From Pseudomonadota bacterium (GTDB lineage Bacteria > Desulfobacterota > Desulfobacteria > Desulfobacterales > Desulfobacteraceae): 17,291 bases of DNA. Numbering within the stretch: the first letter of the stretch is position 1; each line of letters starts with the position of its first letter. Made by a program: the position numbers and the translations under genes. Location of the stretch: positions 1 to 17,291 of the forward strand of contig JAHJDU010000582.1 of assembly GCA_018812385.1 (NCBI GenBank), read 5' to 3'. The notes under the pieces were generated by a model. That model did not search any database. It was not told the DNA's origin and worked only from the letters and a program-made list of their open reading frames with translations. Shown piece after piece: positions 16,060-17,291 of this stretch.

Positions 16060-16761
16060 TTACTCCGTCAATTTTTCTGATTCATAAAAATTAGTTCTGC
16101 ATTTAATATTTTTCAGCCGTTTCAGGCTGTTTTGCCAATTGGATCGAATCAATGACCTGACAAGGTCAAGATCTTTTGTTCTCAGGGCATCCAGGATACG
16201 ACCATGTTCATCCATGGACTGCTTGGCAATGGCGTACCCTTCAAAATACGTCACCTCCACTCTCCGGCTTTTTATTTTCAAATCTTCCAGGATATTTATC
16301 AGGTGGGGGTTTTGGGAGCGCTGAATATAAACATCATGGAAACTGGCATCAGCCTTGTATGCCTTGACAGGGTCTTCTTCCTCCAGGGCCTGGCCAAGGG
16401 CAGTGTTGGCATCTTTCATTTTTTTGAAATCAGCCTCCATAAAATGTTCCATGGCCTGGGCAATAGCAAGCTCTTCAAGGTTCCATACAATGGGGTAAAT
16501 CATCTCAGGCTCTTTGACAGATACCTGGGCAACCCTGGTCCACCGATTGGCAGAAGACTCTACCAGGCCCTTGTCTTCCAGTCGTCTCAAAGCTTCTCGC
16601 ACCGGAGTCCTGCTTACTCCCATATTTTCAGCAAGTTCTTTGTCCAGAATTTTTTCTCCGGGACGGAGTTCTCCTTCCATAATCCAGTTAAGCAGGGTGT
16701 TAAAGACTTCCTCCCGCATACTGGAACGACTGATGGGATTGTTGTTTACTGGAACCGGCAT
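16060..16761 (-). CDS. GntR-family transcriptional regulator with FCD domain
   Basis: 233 residues. The N-terminal winged helix (about 17-77) contains the GntR signature LRPGEKILDKELAENMGVSRTPVREALRRLEDKGLV (read as 32-67). The C-terminal FCD ligand domain (about 90-220) keeps its DxxFH (DASFHDVY) and later EHGRIL histidine positions that usually hold a metal and a carboxylate effector. It is the first gene of the catabolic operon, so autoregulation by a pathway acid is likely. Two palindromes in the promoter are candidate operators. The ATG at 16761 has a purine run GGGGA 12 bases upstream, a rather long spacing. An internal ATG at 16719 would remove 14 residues before the HTH. Confidence 0.9.
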   Translation of the reverse strand: MPVPVNNNPISRSSMREEVFNTLLNWIMEGELRPGEKILDKELAENMGVSRTPVREALRRLEDKGLVESSANRWTRVAQVSVKEPEMIYPIVWNLEELAIAQAMEHFMEADFKKMKDANTALGQALEEEDPVKAYKADASFHDVYIQRSQNPHLINILEDLKIKSRRVEVTYFEGYAIAKQSMDEHGRILDALRTKDLDLVRSLIRSNWQNSLKRLKNIKCRTNFYESEKLTE

Positions 16762-16809
16762 GGATAAGGCATTTCCCCTGTTAATAATTTTTGATTATTC
16801 CAAATATAA

Positions 16810-16853
16810 TCCAACATATTGGATGTGATATATCACTTTAAACCTGAAGTCAA
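16810..16853 (-). promoter_or_regulatory. Operon promoter with two palindromic operator candidates
   Basis: On the minus strand TTGACT (16848-16853) and TATCAC (16825-16830) are 17 bases apart and give a fair sigma70 promoter, with the -10 weaker than the -35. The perfect palindrome GTGATATATCAC (16825-16836) covers the -10, and TCCAA-CATA-TTGGA (16810-16823) lies just past it at the expected start site. Both places suit repression by the FCD regulator encoded 49 bp downstream. Confidence 0.5.
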
Positions 16854-16884
16854 TGGATCTTTTTTTTCTATTCCAAATTATTGT

Positions 16885-17028
16885 GGTAAGCTCAAGGTAC
16901 TTGTTCCCATGGGATTTTCTAAAACTATTAAAATGATAAAAGCTGCCGGCTATGAAAACATTGAGGTGGATATGTCGGAATTCAAAAAACTTGACGGAGG
17001 ATTAAGCTGCTTGTCTCTGAGGTTCTAA
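16885..17028 (+). pseudogene. C-terminal remnant of a dimethylargininase (DDAH)-type amidinotransferase-fold gene
   Basis: About 45 codons ending in VDMSEFKKLDGG then LSCLSLRF closely resemble the conserved C-terminus of bacterial DDAH/arginine-deiminase-like hydrolases, including the catalytic cysteine (codon 17008-17010) in the last eight residues. A full enzyme has about 250 residues. Here the frame upstream loses all resemblance before about 16885, and the lower coordinates are taken by the regulator promoter and gene on the other strand. An ATG at 16819 opens the frame but no ribosome site precedes it, and the piece could not fold as an enzyme. It is best read as the tail of a gene cut by a deletion or by insertion of the neighbouring operon. 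Confidence 0.7.
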
Positions 17029-17070
17029 AAAGGGAAATGTCTACAGAATTTTAAAAAAGACGTTAAAATA

Positions 17071-17108
17071 AAAAATGCCGGGACATGGTAAACATACCCG
17101 GCATTTTT
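17071..17108. terminator. Bidirectional rho-independent terminator
   Basis: AAAAATGCCGGG (17071-17082) and CCCGGCATTTTT (17097-17108) pair perfectly over 12 bp around a 14-base loop. It serves the ferredoxin gene on the minus strand, 28 bp after its stop, and would have ended the plus-strand DDAH gene when intact. Confidence 0.85.
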
Positions 17109-17135
17109 ATCTATTGTCAGAAAATTTGTTTTGAA

Positions 17136-17291
17136 TTAGTCTTCTTCAATTACAATAGCGTCTTCTTCACAAACTTCCACACAGCTTTCGCAACCCATGC
17201 ATTCTTCAGCATTTACTGGAACTGATTTATCATTTTCCATTTCAAAAACTTCTACCGGACATACGTCTACACATTCTTCGCAACCAACACA
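17136..17291 (-). CDS. 2[4Fe-4S] ferredoxin, 3' part only
   Basis: The last 51 residues of a small acidic ferredoxin, with the 5' end outside the window. Two CxxCxxCxxxC clusters are present: CVGCEECVDVCP and CMGCESCVEVCE. Both have all four cysteines, so it should carry two [4Fe-4S] centres and act as a cytoplasmic low-potential electron carrier. The second cluster has Glu where a Pro usually follows the last cysteine. The protein ends in IVIEED and is followed by a strong terminator. It is not obviously tied to the catabolic operon. Confidence 0.93.
   Translation of the reverse strand, partial: CVGCEECVDVCPVEVFEMENDKSVPVNAEECMGCESCVEVCEEDAIVIEED

Noticed and set aside
16204..16767. 187-codon plus-strand open frame opposite the regulator
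   Set aside because: It lies wholly antisense to a clear GntR/FCD gene and shows no recognisable domain.
1..17291. CRISPR arrays, tRNA or rRNA genes, integrase or transposase genes
   Set aside because: None was seen. Repeats present are single, tandem or inverted pairs without the regular spacing of CRISPR, and no recombinase motif appears in any frame.

Overview
The window looks like chromosomal DNA of a strictly anaerobic, AT-leaning deltaproteobacterium (Desulfobacterota), probably a Desulfobacteraceae-type sulfate reducer. This is inferred from the mix of gene families: a 2[4Fe-4S] ferredoxin, a TRAP transporter, YgeW/YgeY-type anaerobic catabolic genes and a BKACE enzyme. No marker gene in the window proves it. 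Coding density is high and no gene-free stretch exceeds 300 bases; the longest, 6419-6693, holds a foldback repeat and a terminator.

Right block (16761 down to 6694, minus strand): nine genes in one direction look like one catabolic operon. In transcription order they are a GntR/FCD regulator, a YgeY-type M20 hydrolase, a carbamate kinase, TRAP subunits DctQ, DctM and DctP, a zinc-ribbon threonine-synthase-like PLP enzyme, a large fold-type II PLP enzyme of unknown reaction, and a knotted YgeW-type carbamoyltransferase. A promoter with two palindromes lies before the regulator and a strong bidirectional terminator follows ygeW. The inferred scheme is import of a carbamoyl- or ureido-substituted amino compound, trimming by YgeY, phosphorolysis of the carbamoyl group by YgeW, ATP formation from carbamoyl phosphate by carbamate kinase, and deamination or lyase chemistry on the carbon skeleton by the PLP enzymes. 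The usual YgeX diaminopropionate lyase, HyuA, SsnA, YgfK and Mo-hydroxylase genes are absent from the window.

Left block (6418 to 1): a plus-strand class I aminotransferase (5252-6418) diverges from a minus-strand group made of a BKACE beta-keto acid cleavage enzyme, a class III aminotransferase, a D-amino-acid-type class IV aminotransferase and a GspE/PilB-type ATPase. Good sigma70-like promoters can be read on both strands of the divergent region. Three aminotransferases of three different classes around one BKACE suggest amino acid to beta-keto acid to acetoacetate plus acyl-CoA chemistry. The ATPase gene carries a one-base frameshift near its 3' end.

Right edge (16885-17291): a short C-terminal remnant of a dimethylargininase (DDAH)-type gene sits on the plus strand, followed by a bidirectional terminator and the 3' end of a ferredoxin gene on the minus strand that runs out of the window.

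Small structures of note are a 168-bp near-palindromic foldback element (6437-6604), a related fragment at the left edge, a 17-base repeat just after two stop codons, a tandemly duplicated Shine-Dalgarno before dctQ, hairpins on both sides of dctP, and an in-frame 15-bp triple repeat inside the threonine-synthase-like gene.
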